Part shown: positions 23,513 through 33,487 of the stretch, in pieces
How positions within the stretch are numbered: position 1 is the first letter of the stretch
Layout: each line of letters begins with the position of its first letter
NCBI GenBank assembly: GCA_017536695.1
Contig: JAFXGX010000005.1
Location: forward strand, 1 to 43,012
From: Bacteroidaceae bacterium
GTDB taxonomy: Bacteria > Bacteroidota > Bacteroidia > Bacteroidales > Bacteroidaceae
Length of the DNA stretch: 43,012 nucleotides
Direction: 5' to 3'
Made by a program: the position numbers and the translations under genes
The notes under the pieces: generated by a model
What the model saw: the letters and a program-made list of their open reading frames with translations, nothing else
Told to the model about the DNA's origin: nothing
Database searches by the model: none

Positions 23513-25627
23513 ATGAAGAAGTTGTTTTTATCATTGGTGATGTTGCTGGCAATACTTCCGGCCGCAGCGCAGTTCGGTGGCTATGACCCCGTATCAATGG
23601 AGAATGTTGTTACCGTCAAGGGTGACAAGGGTGTTATCGAGTTTGAGGCTTATATTGAGTCTGGTTATCATCTTTATTCGACTGACGTGCCTTCGGGTGG
23701 TCCCACACCTTTGACCGTGAAGTATCATGTTGTTGAGGGTGCCGAGCTTGTCGGTGCTGTTGTTCCTGGCGATGGCGTCAAGAGGGAGTATGACTCTGTC
23801 TTCGAGATGGAGGTTCCTTTCTTCGATGAGAGCGCGCTCTTCACACAGGAGTTCAAACTTCTTGGCGGGGATTATCGTATTGAGGGTACTGTAAGCTACC
23901 AGTCATGTGGCGACGGCCAGTGCTTTATGGGTCGTTACGACTTTGAGGTAAAGGGTACAGCAGAGAAGAAGGCCGAGGTTGCAAAGCCTGTCTCTGCTCC
24001 TGAAAAGAAAGAACCTGCAAAGCCGGCTGAGCAGAAAGTAGAGAAACCTGCCGAGAAACCGGTCGAGAAGGTTGTGGAGGCTCCTGCAGAGGCTCCTGCC
24101 GAGGTGGCTGCTGAAGAGCCCGCCGAAGAACCAGCCCCTGCTGTTGCGGAGACAGAGAGTGCAGAGGCTGTTGTTGACAAGAACACCGAGGAGTACCGCT
24201 GGAGAAGTGTAATCAGTGAACTCAACTCTTTCGACAAGGAAGAGGGCTCTTCTCTTTGGCTTATCTTCGTGCTCGGTTTCGGTGCCGGACTTGTTGCCTT
24301 GCTGACACCTTGCGTGTGGCCAATCATTCCTATGACTGTCAGCTTCTTCCTGAAGCGCTCCAAGGACCGCGCCAAGGCAATCCGCGAGGCAATCATCTAT
24401 GGTGTCTCTATCGTTATTATCTACCTCCTTTTGGGTGTACTCGTTACGCTCATTTTCGGTGCAGGAGCATTGAACGCCCTCTCTACAAGCGCTGTGTTCA
24501 ATATCTTCTTCTTCCTGATGCTCATTGCATTCGGTGCATCGTTCCTCGGAGGATTTGAACTTACATTGCCCTCATCATGGACAAACAAGGTAGATGAGAA
24601 GGCAAGCAACACTACAGGTCTTTTGAGCATATTCCTCATGGCATTTACACTGGTATTGGTTTCGTTCTCTTGTACCGGCCCCATTATCGGTTTCATGCTC
24701 GTGTCGGTTGCCGACTCCGGCGAGATTCTTGCTCCTTCAGTGGGTATGTTCGCATTTGCGTTGGCACTTGCTTTGCCTTTCACTCTGTTCGCTCTCTTCC
24801 CCTCTCTGCTCAAGCAGACACCGCGTTCGGGCAGCTGGATGAATACTATCAAGGTCGTTCTCGGTTTCATTGAACTTGCATTCTCGCTGAAGTTCCTCTC
24901 TGTTGCCGACCTTGCCTATGGTTGGGGTATCCTTGACCGCGAGACATTCCTTGCATTGTGGATTGCGTTGTTCTTCATCCTTGGTCTTTACCTGCTGAAC
25001 ATCATCCGTTTCCCGCACGATGAGGATGAAGAGAAGAAGACTTCTGTTCCCGGATTCTTTACTGGTCTCATTTCTATCGCATTTGCCATATATATGATTC
25101 CTGGTCTGTGGGGCGCTCCATGTAAGGCTATCAGTGCTTTCGCTCCTCCTATGAAGACACAGGACTTCAGCCTCTACGACAATGATTTCAAGGCCCACAC
25201 CGATGATTATGAGACAGCACTCCGCATGAGCCAGACAACAGGCAAGCCTGTAATGCTCGACTTTACAGGACATGGATGTGTGAACTGCCGCGAGATGGAG
25301 GCTGCCGTGTGGAGCGATGACCGCGTAATCGACATCATGCGCAACGATTATATCGTGGCGTCACTCTACGTCGATGACAAGACAGAGCTTGAGAAACCTT
25401 TCAAGGTTGAGGGCGAGGACGGCAAGATGGTGTGGATTACCACAGTGGGTGAGAAGTGGACCTATCTGCAGAACCACAAGTTCGGCGGCAGTGCGCAGCC
25501 ATTCTATGTTCTTGTCGACTCTTACGGCGACCCGCTCACTTCATCATACAGCTATAATACCGATATCGATGCTTACATCCGTTTCCTTGACAAGGGAAAA
25601 GATAACTTTGCATCAGAGAATGAGTAA
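23513..25627 (+). CDS. dsbD: DsbD-type thiol:disulfide interchange protein with C-terminal thioredoxin domain
   Basis: A 704-residue inner-membrane reductant carrier. A signal peptide (1-20, LPAAAQ) precedes a periplasmic immunoglobulin-like domain (about 25-148) with C132 and C137. A Pro/Ala/Glu/Lys linker (about 150-222) leads into the CcdA-like membrane domain with C267 in LTPCVWPIIPMTVSFF and C387 in SFSCTGPIIGF. The C-terminal thioredoxin domain has C589-V-N-C592 in DFTGHGCVNCREME. This arrangement passes electrons from cytoplasmic thioredoxin to periplasmic substrates. The start at 23513 gives the signal peptide; an earlier in-frame start overlaps rsmF. Confidence 0.94.
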   Translation: MKKLFLSLVMLLAILPAAAQFGGYDPVSMENVVTVKGDKGVIEFEAYIESGYHLYSTDVPSGGPTPLTVKYHVVEGAELVGAVVPGDGVKREYDSVFEMEVPFFDESALFTQEFKLLGGDYRIEGTVSYQSCGDGQCFMGRYDFEVKGTAEKKAEVAKPVSAPEKKEPAKPAEQKVEKPAEKPVEKVVEAPAEAPAEVAAEEPAEEPAPAVAETESAEAVVDKNTEEYRWRSVISELNSFDKEEGSSLWLIFVLGFGAGLVALLTPCVWPIIPMTVSFFLKRSKDRAKAIREAIIYGVSIVIIYLLLGVLVTLIFGAGALNALSTSAVFNIFFFLMLIAFGASFLGGFELTLPSSWTNKVDEKASNTTGLLSIFLMAFTLVLVSFSCTGPIIGFMLVSVADSGEILAPSVGMFAFALALALPFTLFALFPSLLKQTPRSGSWMNTIKVVLGFIELAFSLKFLSVADLAYGWGILDRETFLALWIALFFILGLYLLNIIRFPHDEDEEKKTSVPGFFTGLISIAFAIYMIPGLWGAPCKAISAFAPPMKTQDFSLYDNDFKAHTDDYETALRMSQTTGKPVMLDFTGHGCVNCREMEAAVWSDDRVIDIMRNDYIVASLYVDDKTELEKPFKVEGEDGKMVWITTVGEKWTYLQNHKFGGSAQPFYVLVDSYGDPLTSSYSYNTDIDAYIRFLDKGKDNFASENE

Positions 25628-25669
25628 GAAATATTTTCAGTAATTTAACAGCTTCAAAGATTGTCACAT

Positions 25670-27178
25670 ATGAATCTGACACCATTTGTAAAGCCTGTAT
25701 TCAACAGCAGAGTCAGGAAGATTGCTGAATATGCCGGCAGAACAGAGGAGATACAGCGCACCGTGCTCAAACGCCTCATAGCAACGGCCGAGGAGACGGA
25801 GTGGGGTATCAAACATGGCTATTCAGGAATCAGAAGCTACGAACAGTTCGCAAAGTCGGTAGGCATGCAGGACTACGAGAGCCTGAAAGGTTATATCGAC
25901 CGTATGCGACAGGGCGAGAAGGATGTCCTGTGGAAGGGGCGTTGCAGGTGGTTTGCAAAGTCATCAGGAACAACCAACGACAAGAGCAAGTTTATCCCTG
26001 TAACCCCACAAGGCTTGCAGAATGCCCATTATAAAGGTGGCTTTGACGTTGTTGCCCAATATGTGGCAAACAACCCCAAGAGTCGCATCTTCGCAGGTAA
26101 AGGACTGATTCTTGGTGGCAGTCATGCTCCCAACTACAATCTCCCGGGGACGCTTGTCGGTGACCTCAGCGCCATTCTCATCGAGAACTGCAGTGCTTTT
26201 GTGAACATGATGCGTGTTCCTGGCAAGGAGATAGCCCTGTTGAGCGACTTCGAGGAGAAGATGGAGCGCATAGCGCGTGCCACATGCAACGTGAATGTGA
26301 CAAACCTCTCGGGTGTCCCCTCGTGGATGATGGCTGTGCTCAAGCATATGCTTGACATCACGGGCAAGAAAGGGGTAGAGGAGCTGTGGCCGAATCTTGA
26401 GGTCTTCTTCCATGGCGGCGTGGCGTTTACACCTTATCGCGAGCAGTACAAGCAGATAATCCGCAAGGATGATATGAAGTACATGGAAACATACAACGCC
26501 AGTGAGGGCTTCTTCGGAATACAGAACGACCCGTCCGACCCTGCCATGCTGTTGATGATGGACTATGATATCTTCTATGAGTTCATCCCGTTCGAGGATC
26601 TCGATTCGCCCGAACCGCGTATACTTCCTGTCTGGGAGGTCGAGGTCGGCAAGAATTACGCAATGCTCATCTCAACATCGTGCGGCCTGTGGCGTTATAT
26701 GATTGGTGATACTGTGCGTTTCACAAGTAAGGACCCGTATAAGATAATAATCTCGGGACGTACAAAGCATTTCATCAATGCCTTTGGCGAGGAACTTGTT
26801 GTCGACAACGCCGAGAAGGGTCTTCAGAAGGCATGTGCCGAGACCGGTGCCCAGGTTCAGGAATATACGGCAGCCCCGGTCTTTATGGATGCCAATGCCC
26901 AGTGCCGTCACCAGTGGCTCATAGAGTTCGCGAAGGAACCTGACTCGCTCGACAAGTTCGTGGAGGTTCTTGACCTTGCTCTTCAGCAGATAAACTCTGA
27001 TTATGAGGCAAAACGTTACAAGAACAAGACCATGCAGCAGCTCGAGATTGTCGTTGCACGCAAAGGACTCTTTACCGACTGGCTCAAGAGTAAAGGAAAG
27101 TTGGGTGGCCAGCATAAGGTTCCGCGCTTGAGCAACAGCAGACAGTACATCGAGGAACTGATGAAGATGAACGGATAA
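25670..27178 (+). CDS. GH3 auxin-responsive promoter family protein (acyl-adenylate superfamily)
   Basis: A 502-residue protein of the GH3 family (PF03321), related to plant acyl-acid amido synthetases. Motif I is KSSGTTNDKSKFIPVT (97-112, phosphate-binding SSGTT). Later family segments are YNASEGFFGIQNDP and CGLWRYMIGDTVRFTS. Plant members adenylate jasmonate or auxin and couple it to amino acids; the Bacteroidetes substrate is unknown, so I claim only an ATP-dependent acyl-activating fold. The ATG at 25670 is preferred to a TTG 9 nt upstream. The Ig-like lipoprotein gene starts 6 nt after its stop. Confidence 0.9.
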   Translation: MNLTPFVKPVFNSRVRKIAEYAGRTEEIQRTVLKRLIATAEETEWGIKHGYSGIRSYEQFAKSVGMQDYESLKGYIDRMRQGEKDVLWKGRCRWFAKSSGTTNDKSKFIPVTPQGLQNAHYKGGFDVVAQYVANNPKSRIFAGKGLILGGSHAPNYNLPGTLVGDLSAILIENCSAFVNMMRVPGKEIALLSDFEEKMERIARATCNVNVTNLSGVPSWMMAVLKHMLDITGKKGVEELWPNLEVFFHGGVAFTPYREQYKQIIRKDDMKYMETYNASEGFFGIQNDPSDPAMLLMMDYDIFYEFIPFEDLDSPEPRILPVWEVEVGKNYAMLISTSCGLWRYMIGDTVRFTSKDPYKIIISGRTKHFINAFGEELVVDNAEKGLQKACAETGAQVQEYTAAPVFMDANAQCRHQWLIEFAKEPDSLDKFVEVLDLALQQINSDYEAKRYKNKTMQQLEIVVARKGLFTDWLKSKGKLGGQHKVPRLSNSRQYIEELMKMNG

Positions 27179-27184
27179 TTGACA

Positions 27185-29104
27185 ATGAGACTTAAAGATA
27201 TAAAATATCTCTTTCTTTTGCTGACGGTAGTTGCCTGTGCAAGTATCGGCAGACCTGACGGCGGTCCTTTCGATGAGGAACCGCCTGTGCTTATGAAGGC
27301 ATCTCCCGGGCAGTATGCGACCAATGTTAAGGAGGGTAAGATTGAGCTTCTCTTCGATGAGAACGTGAAGTTGGTCAACGCCTTCGAGAAAGTAATTGTC
27401 TCTCCGCCACAGGTGCAGATGCCTGAAATAAAATCATCGGGCAAGCGCGTGACAGTTGAACTGTTCGATTCGCTATGGCCGAATACTACATATTCCGTAG
27501 ACTTCGGTGATGCGATAGTCGACAACAACGAAGGTAATCCTTATGAGAACTTTGCCTATGTCTTCTCAACAGGGGAGAGCGTAGATACCCTCGCCGTGTC
27601 GGGTGCCGTCCTTGAGGCCGAGACCCTTGAACCTATAAAGGGTATGGTCGTAGGCCTTCATTCTCTGCTCGAAGACTCGGCATTTACAAGCAAACCTTTC
27701 GAGCGTATCTCACGTACCGACGCGCGCGGACGTTTCACAATAAAAGGTATCGCTCCGGGCAAGTACAGGGTATATGCTCTTGCCGATGCCAACCAGAACA
27801 ATCTCTTCGACCAGAAGAGCGAGAAGATTGCTTTCATGGATACCTATGTATCGCCGTTTGCGAGCGAAGCAGTACGTCCCGATACAATCTGGCGTGACAG
27901 TCTCACCATAGACACCATCAGACAGGTAAGATATACCCGTTTTCAGCCTGATGACCTTGTTCTGCGAGCATTCCTCGAGGATATGAGGATGCAGTATATA
28001 GCGAAGAACCAGCGTCCCGAGCATAATCGGGTAAAACTATTCTTTGCATCTGCAAACAGCGAACTTCCCAAGGTCGAGGGCATCGGCTTTAACATGGAGG
28101 GGCAGTATATACTCGAGGCATCGGAGAAGATGGATACACTCACATACTGGTTCAAGGATTCGGCACTCTATTCAGCCGACACACTCTCGATTGCCGTAAC
28201 ATACAAGGTTCCCGATTCGCTTGGCGTGTATGTTGAAACATGTGACACACTCAACCTTGCTGTAAAGAAGAAGTGGGCCAAACTCGTTGAAGAGGAACAG
28301 AAACTTCTTGAGGATGAGAAGAAGAAATTTCTGAAAGCAGAGAGCCGCAAGGAAGGTTATGATGAGAATAATCCGCCACAATTTGTCCCGAAGACAAAGA
28401 TCCTGAAGGTACGTTTTTCGGGTGGTCCCTCAATGGATGTAAACGGTGATTGCGCCTTTACGTTTGATGAACCACTGCTGTCTGTTGACACAGCAGCGAT
28501 ACAGTTGTTCTCTGTGGTCGACTCTACATTTATACCAATGGAGTACGTGTTCCGCCAAAGTGACAGCAACATTAAGGAATACCGTCTGTTTGCCGAGTGG
28601 CGTCCAGGTTGCAAATACCGTATGGTGGTTGACTCGGCGGCATTCAAGGGACTCTATGGCGGTGTCTCGGAGAAGATTGTCCGCGACATGGCTTTCCGTA
28701 CACTCGAGGAGTATGCCGTGCTTTATGTCAATGTGCGCGGGGTGGGCGATGATGCCATTGTGCAGCTCATCAACTCAAACGAAAAGGTCGTGATGCAGGA
28801 GAAACTGCAGGGTGGCCGATGCTCGTTCTACTTCGTGAAGCCGGGCACATACTATATGCGCATGCTGGTCGACAGCAACGGTAACGGCAAATGGGATACA
28901 GGAGAGTACGGAAAGGGTCTCCAGCCCGAGAAGGTATACCACTATCATCACAAGCTCGATTTGAGGGCGCTCTTTGAGTACTCACAGGATGATTGGGATA
29001 TAAACATGCCGCTTGACAAACAGAAACCGCTTGAGATTACCAAGCAGAAACCCCCGAAGGAGCGTGTCAAGCGCAACCGCAATGCAACACGAAAGTTCAA
29101 GTAA
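27185..29104 (+). CDS. Lipoprotein with N-terminal SbsA-type Ig-like domain
   Basis: A 639-residue envelope protein. The lipobox LTVVAC (acceptor C18) marks lipidation. Residues about 30-125 (PPVLMKASPGQYATNVKEGK, then LLFDENVKL and TYSVDFGDAIVDNNEG) form a bacterial Ig-like 5 domain, followed by a carboxypeptidase-regulatory-like domain (about 135-205, ending KYRVYALADANQNNLFD). A helical Lys/Glu stretch lies at about 365-400. A second such element (TYYMRMLVDSNGNGKWDTGEYG) is near the C-terminus, which is very basic. Function unknown; the spacing to the GH3 gene suggests cotranslation. The ATG at 27185 is preferred to a TTG 6 nt upstream. Confidence 0.88.
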   Translation: MRLKDIKYLFLLLTVVACASIGRPDGGPFDEEPPVLMKASPGQYATNVKEGKIELLFDENVKLVNAFEKVIVSPPQVQMPEIKSSGKRVTVELFDSLWPNTTYSVDFGDAIVDNNEGNPYENFAYVFSTGESVDTLAVSGAVLEAETLEPIKGMVVGLHSLLEDSAFTSKPFERISRTDARGRFTIKGIAPGKYRVYALADANQNNLFDQKSEKIAFMDTYVSPFASEAVRPDTIWRDSLTIDTIRQVRYTRFQPDDLVLRAFLEDMRMQYIAKNQRPEHNRVKLFFASANSELPKVEGIGFNMEGQYILEASEKMDTLTYWFKDSALYSADTLSIAVTYKVPDSLGVYVETCDTLNLAVKKKWAKLVEEEQKLLEDEKKKFLKAESRKEGYDENNPPQFVPKTKILKVRFSGGPSMDVNGDCAFTFDEPLLSVDTAAIQLFSVVDSTFIPMEYVFRQSDSNIKEYRLFAEWRPGCKYRMVVDSAAFKGLYGGVSEKIVRDMAFRTLEEYAVLYVNVRGVGDDAIVQLINSNEKVVMQEKLQGGRCSFYFVKPGTYYMRMLVDSNGNGKWDTGEYGKGLQPEKVYHYHHKLDLRALFEYSQDDWDINMPLDKQKPLEITKQKPPKERVKRNRNATRKFK

Positions 29105-29142
29105 CGATAGAATATTCAACTGTAAAACAAAAATAATACAAT

Positions 29143-30618
29143 ATGGAAAATAAGTTCATGATATATAACACACTCTCCCGTAAAAAGGAGGTGTTCGAAC
29201 CGCTTCATGCACCCAATGTGGGTCTTTATGTCTGCGGACCTACCGTATATGGTCCTGCACATCTTGGTCATGCACGTCCTGCAATCACATTCGATGTGCT
29301 GTTCCGCTATCTTCAGGACCTCGGCTACAAGGTCCGCTATGTACGCAATATCACCGATGTGGGTCACCTTGAGCATGATGCCGATGAGGGAGAGGACAAG
29401 ATAGCAAAGAAGGCACGTCTTGAGCAGCTTGAGCCTATGGAGGTAGTGCAGCAGTATACCCTTCACTACCACAAGGTAATGGAGGCACTGAATGTACTGC
29501 CACCGAGCATTGAACCTCATGCGTCGGGGCATATCATCGAGCAGATTGAACTTGTCAAGGAGATACTCGCCAACGGCTATGCCTACGAGAGTGAAGGTTC
29601 GGTGTACTTCGACGTAGCAAAGTATGACAAGGAGCACAAATACGGAATACTCTCGGGACGCAACCTCGAAGATGTGCTCAACACTACCCGCGAACTCGAC
29701 GGACAGAACGAGAAACGTAACCCTGCCGACTTTGCGCTATGGAAATGTGCACAGCCTGAACACATAATGCGTTGGCCGTCGCCATGGGGTGCCGGCTTCC
29801 CGGGATGGCACTGCGAGTGTACAGCCATGGGACGCAAATATCTTGGCGAGCAGTTCGATATCCATGGCGGTGGCATGGACCTTGTATTCCCGCATCATGA
29901 GTGTGAGATAGCGCAGGGCATGGCATCAATGGGGCATCATGTAGTTAAGTATTGGATGCACAATAACATGATAACCATCAACGGTACCAAGATGGGCAAA
30001 TCTCTGGGTAACTTCATTACCCTTGATGAGTTCTTCAACGGAACACACAAGTTGCTCACTCAGGCATACTCGCCGATGACAATCCGTTTCTTCATCCTTC
30101 AGGCGCATTACCGCAGTACCGTAGACTTCAGCAACGAGGCACTGCAGGCTGCCGAAAAGGGTCTGCAACGTCTGCTCGAGGCATACAAGACTCTTGGCTC
30201 TCTTACCGCATCGGGCGAGACTACTGCCGATGTCAAGGGGCTGCGCGGCAAGTGCTACGATGCCATGAACGATGATATGAATACGGCTCAGGTCATCTCG
30301 CATCTCTTCGATGCGTGCCGTGCAATAAACCAGATTGCCGACAAGAAGGCTTCAATCAGTGAGTCCGACCTCGCCGAACTTAAGGATACATTCCGTCTAT
30401 TCGCGTTCGACATTCTTGGCCTCAAGGAAGAACGTGGCAGCGATAGCGGACGAGAGGAGGCTTTCGGCAAGGTCGTGGACATGCTCTTGCAGCAGCGTCA
30501 GGTGGCAAAGGCCAACAAGGACTGGGCTACAAGCGACAGAATCCGTGATGAGCTTGCTGCGCTCGGCTTCGAGATAAAGGACGGAAAGGATGGTTCTACC
30601 TGGAAACTCAACCGTTGA
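29143..30618 (+). CDS. cysS: Cysteinyl-tRNA synthetase
   Basis: A 491-residue class I aminoacyl-tRNA synthetase. The HIGH motif is HLGH (40-43), preceded by zinc ligand C31 in [18 protein letters not shown]. Further zinc-site segments are [10 protein letters not shown] and [10 protein letters not shown]. The KMSKS motif is KMGKSLGN. The C-terminal helical domain begins near [11 protein letters not shown]. Length is normal for the family. Confidence 0.97.
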   Translation: MENKFMIYNTLSRKKEVFEPLHAPNVGLYVCGPTVYGPAHLGHARPAITFDVLFRYLQDLGYKVRYVRNITDVGHLEHDADEGEDKIAKKARLEQLEPMEVVQQYTLHYHKVMEALNVLPPSIEPHASGHIIEQIELVKEILANGYAYESEGSVYFDVAKYDKEHKYGILSGRNLEDVLNTTRELDGQNEKRNPADFALWKCAQPEHIMRWPSPWGAGFPGWHCECTAMGRKYLGEQFDIHGGGMDLVFPHHECEIAQGMASMGHHVVKYWMHNNMITINGTKMGKSLGNFITLDEFFNGTHKLLTQAYSPMTIRFFILQAHYRSTVDFSNEALQAAEKGLQRLLEAYKTLGSLTASGETTADVKGLRGKCYDAMNDDMNTAQVISHLFDACRAINQIADKKASISESDLAELKDTFRLFAFDILGLKEERGSDSGREEAFGKVVDMLLQQRQVAKANKDWATSDRIRDELAALGFEIKDGKDGSTWKLNR

Positions 30619-30622
30619 TACG

Positions 30623-31645
30623 ATGAAAAGATTTCTCATATTCCCGCTCTCCGTGCTGCTTCTGGTAGTCGCTTGTGCAGGCTCTGCCGGTAAGCCGGAC
30701 CATCAGGGTGACAAACTCCCTGCAGTATTGCCGCAGGAAACTCAACCAATGGCCATAGTGCCTGTTTTTGACGGCGACAGCGCATACCGCTTTATTGCCG
30801 AACAAGTTGCTTTCGGTCCACGCGTACCCAACAGTGAAGGGCACAGTAAGTGTGGCGATTATCTTGAGGCTATGCTCCGTTCCTATGGTGCCGAAGTCAT
30901 TGCACAGAATACTGATATAACAGCCTATAACGGCGATGTGCTCAAGGCACGTAACATAATCGCACGCTTCCAGCCCGAGAAGAGCGAGCGGGTGCTCCTC
31001 TGTGCCCATTGGGATACCCGTCCTTGGGCCGATTCCGACCCCGACCCGGCTAACCACTACAAACCATATCCCGGTGCAAACGACGGAGGTAGCGGAGTGG
31101 GTGTCCTGCTTGAGGTGGCGCGTCATCTTTCACAGGTACCGACAAAGGTGGGTGTCGATATAATATTCTTCGATGCCGAAGATTACGGCCGTCACGAGGC
31201 TGAGTGGCGCGATGCTGTCGAGGGCGAGAAAACGTGGGCTCTCGGCTCTGCCTACTGGGCCCGTAATCCCCACGTCAAGGGCTACAAGGCACGCTATGGA
31301 ATATTGCTTGACATTGTGGGTGCTCCCGATTCAAGGTTCTTCCTTGAGGGTTTCTCCATGCATTATGCACCTCATGTGCTCAACAAGGTATGGAATCATG
31401 CCTACAGGATGGGCTATTCAACCTATTTCCCCAAGGTCGAGGGCGGTGTGATAACTGATGACCATATGAATGTGAACAGGATACTCGGTATCCCATGTAT
31501 TGATATAATAAACCACGATGCAGACAGCCCCAATGGCTTCGGACCGTATCATCATACAATGAAGGATGATATGGATTGGATTGACAGCGCTACGCTGAAA
31601 GCTGTGGGGCAGACTGTGTTGTCGGTTATTTACAGTGAGAAATAA
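30623..31645 (+). CDS. M28-family lipoprotein, glutaminyl-peptide cyclotransferase-like
   Basis: A 340-residue zinc hydrolase-fold protein with lipobox VVAC (C18), so membrane-anchored in the envelope. Metal-site segments are CAHWDTRPWAD (127-137), GANDGGSGVGVLLE (151-164), IFFDAEDYG (181-189) and a C-terminal YHHTMKDDMDW (309-319). The insert DSDPDPANHYKPYPG before the second ligand is typical of glutaminyl cyclases rather than of aminopeptidases. It probably forms N-terminal pyroglutamate on exported proteins; aminopeptidase activity is the alternative. The stop overlaps the sufE ATG by one base. Confidence 0.87.
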   Translation: MKRFLIFPLSVLLLVVACAGSAGKPDHQGDKLPAVLPQETQPMAIVPVFDGDSAYRFIAEQVAFGPRVPNSEGHSKCGDYLEAMLRSYGAEVIAQNTDITAYNGDVLKARNIIARFQPEKSERVLLCAHWDTRPWADSDPDPANHYKPYPGANDGGSGVGVLLEVARHLSQVPTKVGVDIIFFDAEDYGRHEAEWRDAVEGEKTWALGSAYWARNPHVKGYKARYGILLDIVGAPDSRFFLEGFSMHYAPHVLNKVWNHAYRMGYSTYFPKVEGGVITDDHMNVNRILGIPCIDIINHDADSPNGFGPYHHTMKDDMDWIDSATLKAVGQTVLSVIYSEK

Positions 31646-32073
31646 TGGCTACAATAAACGAGATACAGGATGAAATAATCCTTGAGTTCAGTGATTTCGA
31701 GGAGTGGCTCGACCGTTATCAGTTGCTCATTGACCTCGGCAATGAGCAGGAGCCTTTGCCTCAGGAACTGAAGACCGACAACAACCTCATTGAGGGTTGT
31801 CAGAGCAACGTATGGCTTGATGCCCGCTACGAGGACGGCAAGGTAATATATCGTGCAGAGGGTGATGCGCTTATAGTGAAAGGTCTTGTGTCGCTGCTCA
31901 TTAAGGTGTATTCAGGCCACACTCCCGATGAGATACTCTCTGCGGAACCATATTTCGTAGAGGCGATAGGACTTAAAGAGCACCTCTCGCCTACACGCAG
32001 CAACGGCCTTGTGGCTATGATAAAGCAGATGAGGTTATATGCGTTGGCGTTCAAGGCCAAGATGGAAAGTTAA
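31645..32073 (+). CDS. sufE: SufE-type cysteine desulfurase sulfur acceptor
   Basis: A 142-residue protein accepting persulfide sulfur from SufS and passing it to the Fe-S scaffold. The active cysteine is C52 in LIEGCQSNVWLDA, the SufE signature. Size fits. No sufS or sufBCD is nearby; its ATG overlaps the M28 gene's stop (TAATG), so it is translationally coupled to it. Confidence 0.93.
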   Translation: MATINEIQDEIILEFSDFEEWLDRYQLLIDLGNEQEPLPQELKTDNNLIEGCQSNVWLDARYEDGKVIYRAEGDALIVKGLVSLLIKVYSGHTPDEILSAEPYFVEAIGLKEHLSPTRSNGLVAMIKQMRLYALAFKAKMES

Positions 32074-32090
32074 GGTTCAAGGAAAAATAG

Positions 32091-33341
32091 ATGGACTATA
32101 GAAGAGAAGATTTTGAGATAATGGCTCCGGTAGGTTCAAGAGAGAGCCTTTCGGCAGCAATACAGGCAGGCGCGAACTCGATATATTTCGGCATCGAGCA
32201 CATGAATATGCGTGCCCATTCGGCAAGTGCCTTTTCAATCAATGACTTGCGTGAGATTGCAGAGATATGTGACAAACATGGTATAAAGAGCTATCTGACG
32301 GTCAATACCATCATCTATGAGGATGACATTGCGATGATGCAAAAAATTATTGATGCGGCAAAGGAGAGCGGTATCTCTGCGGTAATCGCATCCGACGTGG
32401 CTGTCATGCAGTACTGTAACAGAGTTGGCGTAGAAGTGCATCTGTCGACACAACTTAACATAAGCAACAGCGAGGCGATGAAGTTCTATGCCCAGTTCGC
32501 CGATGTGGTTGTGCTTGCACGTGAGTTGAATATGGACCAGGTAGCGGCAATCCACAAGGTCATCGTTGATGAGAATATATGCGGTCCCAAGGGCGAGCTG
32601 CTGCGCATCGAAATGTTCTGCCATGGTGCGCTATGCATGGCAATCTCGGGCAAGTGCTACTTGTCGCTGCACCAGTTGGGGCGCAGTGCCAACCGTGGCG
32701 AATGCATGCAGGTGTGCCGCAGGGGATACATTGTCAAGGACCGCGAGAGTGACATTGAGCTTGAGGTAGACAACAAATATATAATGTCGCCAAAAGATCT
32801 CAAGACCATACGCTTCATGGATCGTATGATTGAGAGCGGTGTCAGGGTATTCAAGATTGAAGGACGCGCACGCGGACCAGAATATGTGAAGACTGTGGCG
32901 GGTTGCTACAACGAAGCGCTCGAGGCTTATCTTGCGGGCGAGTTTACCGATGAAAAGAAAGACGCATGGGATGAAAGGCTTAAGACGGTCTTCAACCGCG
33001 GCTTCTGGGACGGTTATTACCAAGGACAGAAATTGGGTGAGTGGAGCAGCATATACGGTTCACAGGCTACGGAGCGCAAAGTATATATCGGTAAGGCCAT
33101 AAAGTACTTCTCGAACCTCGGCGTGGGCGAATTCCAGATAGAGGCTGGCGAGGTAAAGGCTGGCGACAAGATACTCATCACAGGCCCCACAACCGGTGCT
33201 GTATATATTGAACTTGATGACCCTCGTGTCAACCTCGAGAGCGTTGAGACCGTGCGTAAGGGTGACAGGGTTTCGTTTAAAGTGCCAGGCAAAGTACGTC
33301 CCAGCGACAAACTCTACCGCATTGACAAAACTGAAAACTGA
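32091..33341 (+). CDS. U32 family protein (TrhP/YegQ-like tRNA hydroxylation factor or peptidase)
   Basis: A 416-residue member of peptidase family U32. The start IMAPVGSRESLSAAIQAGAN and the cysteine-rich signature (C177, C182, C189, C205, C209 in FCHGALCMAISGKC ... GRSANRGECMQVCRRGY) fit the family. E. coli relatives TrhP/YegQ are needed for 5-hydroxyuridine at tRNA position 34, and the cysteines probably hold an Fe-S cluster; older annotations call these collagenase-like proteases. The tRNA role is the better guess by homology to that branch. Confidence 0.88.
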   Translation: MDYRREDFEIMAPVGSRESLSAAIQAGANSIYFGIEHMNMRAHSASAFSINDLREIAEICDKHGIKSYLTVNTIIYEDDIAMMQKIIDAAKESGISAVIASDVAVMQYCNRVGVEVHLSTQLNISNSEAMKFYAQFADVVVLARELNMDQVAAIHKVIVDENICGPKGELLRIEMFCHGALCMAISGKCYLSLHQLGRSANRGECMQVCRRGYIVKDRESDIELEVDNKYIMSPKDLKTIRFMDRMIESGVRVFKIEGRARGPEYVKTVAGCYNEALEAYLAGEFTDEKKDAWDERLKTVFNRGFWDGYYQGQKLGEWSSIYGSQATERKVYIGKAIKYFSNLGVGEFQIEAGEVKAGDKILITGPTTGAVYIELDDPRVNLESVETVRKGDRVSFKVPGKVRPSDKLYRIDKTEN

Positions 33342-33370
33342 AAACGGGAAGCTTGCTTCAATGCTTCCCG
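33342..33370 (+). terminator. Hairpin after the U32 gene
   Basis: CGGGAAGC (33345-33352) pairs perfectly with GCTTCCCG (33363-33370), starting 4 nt after the stop. There is no clear T-run, so termination is uncertain. Confidence 0.45.
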
Positions 33371-33416
33371 ATGAGCGTAGTTGTAGTAACATTATAGTAG
33401 TTGCGCCAATGTGTCC

Positions 33417-33487
33417 TGTCATACTGAGCGTAGCGAAGTATCTCAGCTAACAGGATTTGGTGACTCTACGCTTTGCTAAGAATGACA
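33417..33487. repeat. Imperfect inverted repeat, REP/MITE-like element
   Basis: The left arm (33417-33446, TGTCATACTGAGCGTAGCGA...) and the right arm (33461-33487, ending GCTAAGAATGACA) are inverted copies at roughly three quarters of positions, around a 14-nt centre. The 'TGTCATnCTGAGCGnAGCGAAG' type is a repeat I recognise from intergenic regions of many bacterial genomes. It is too short to code. Confidence 0.65.
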
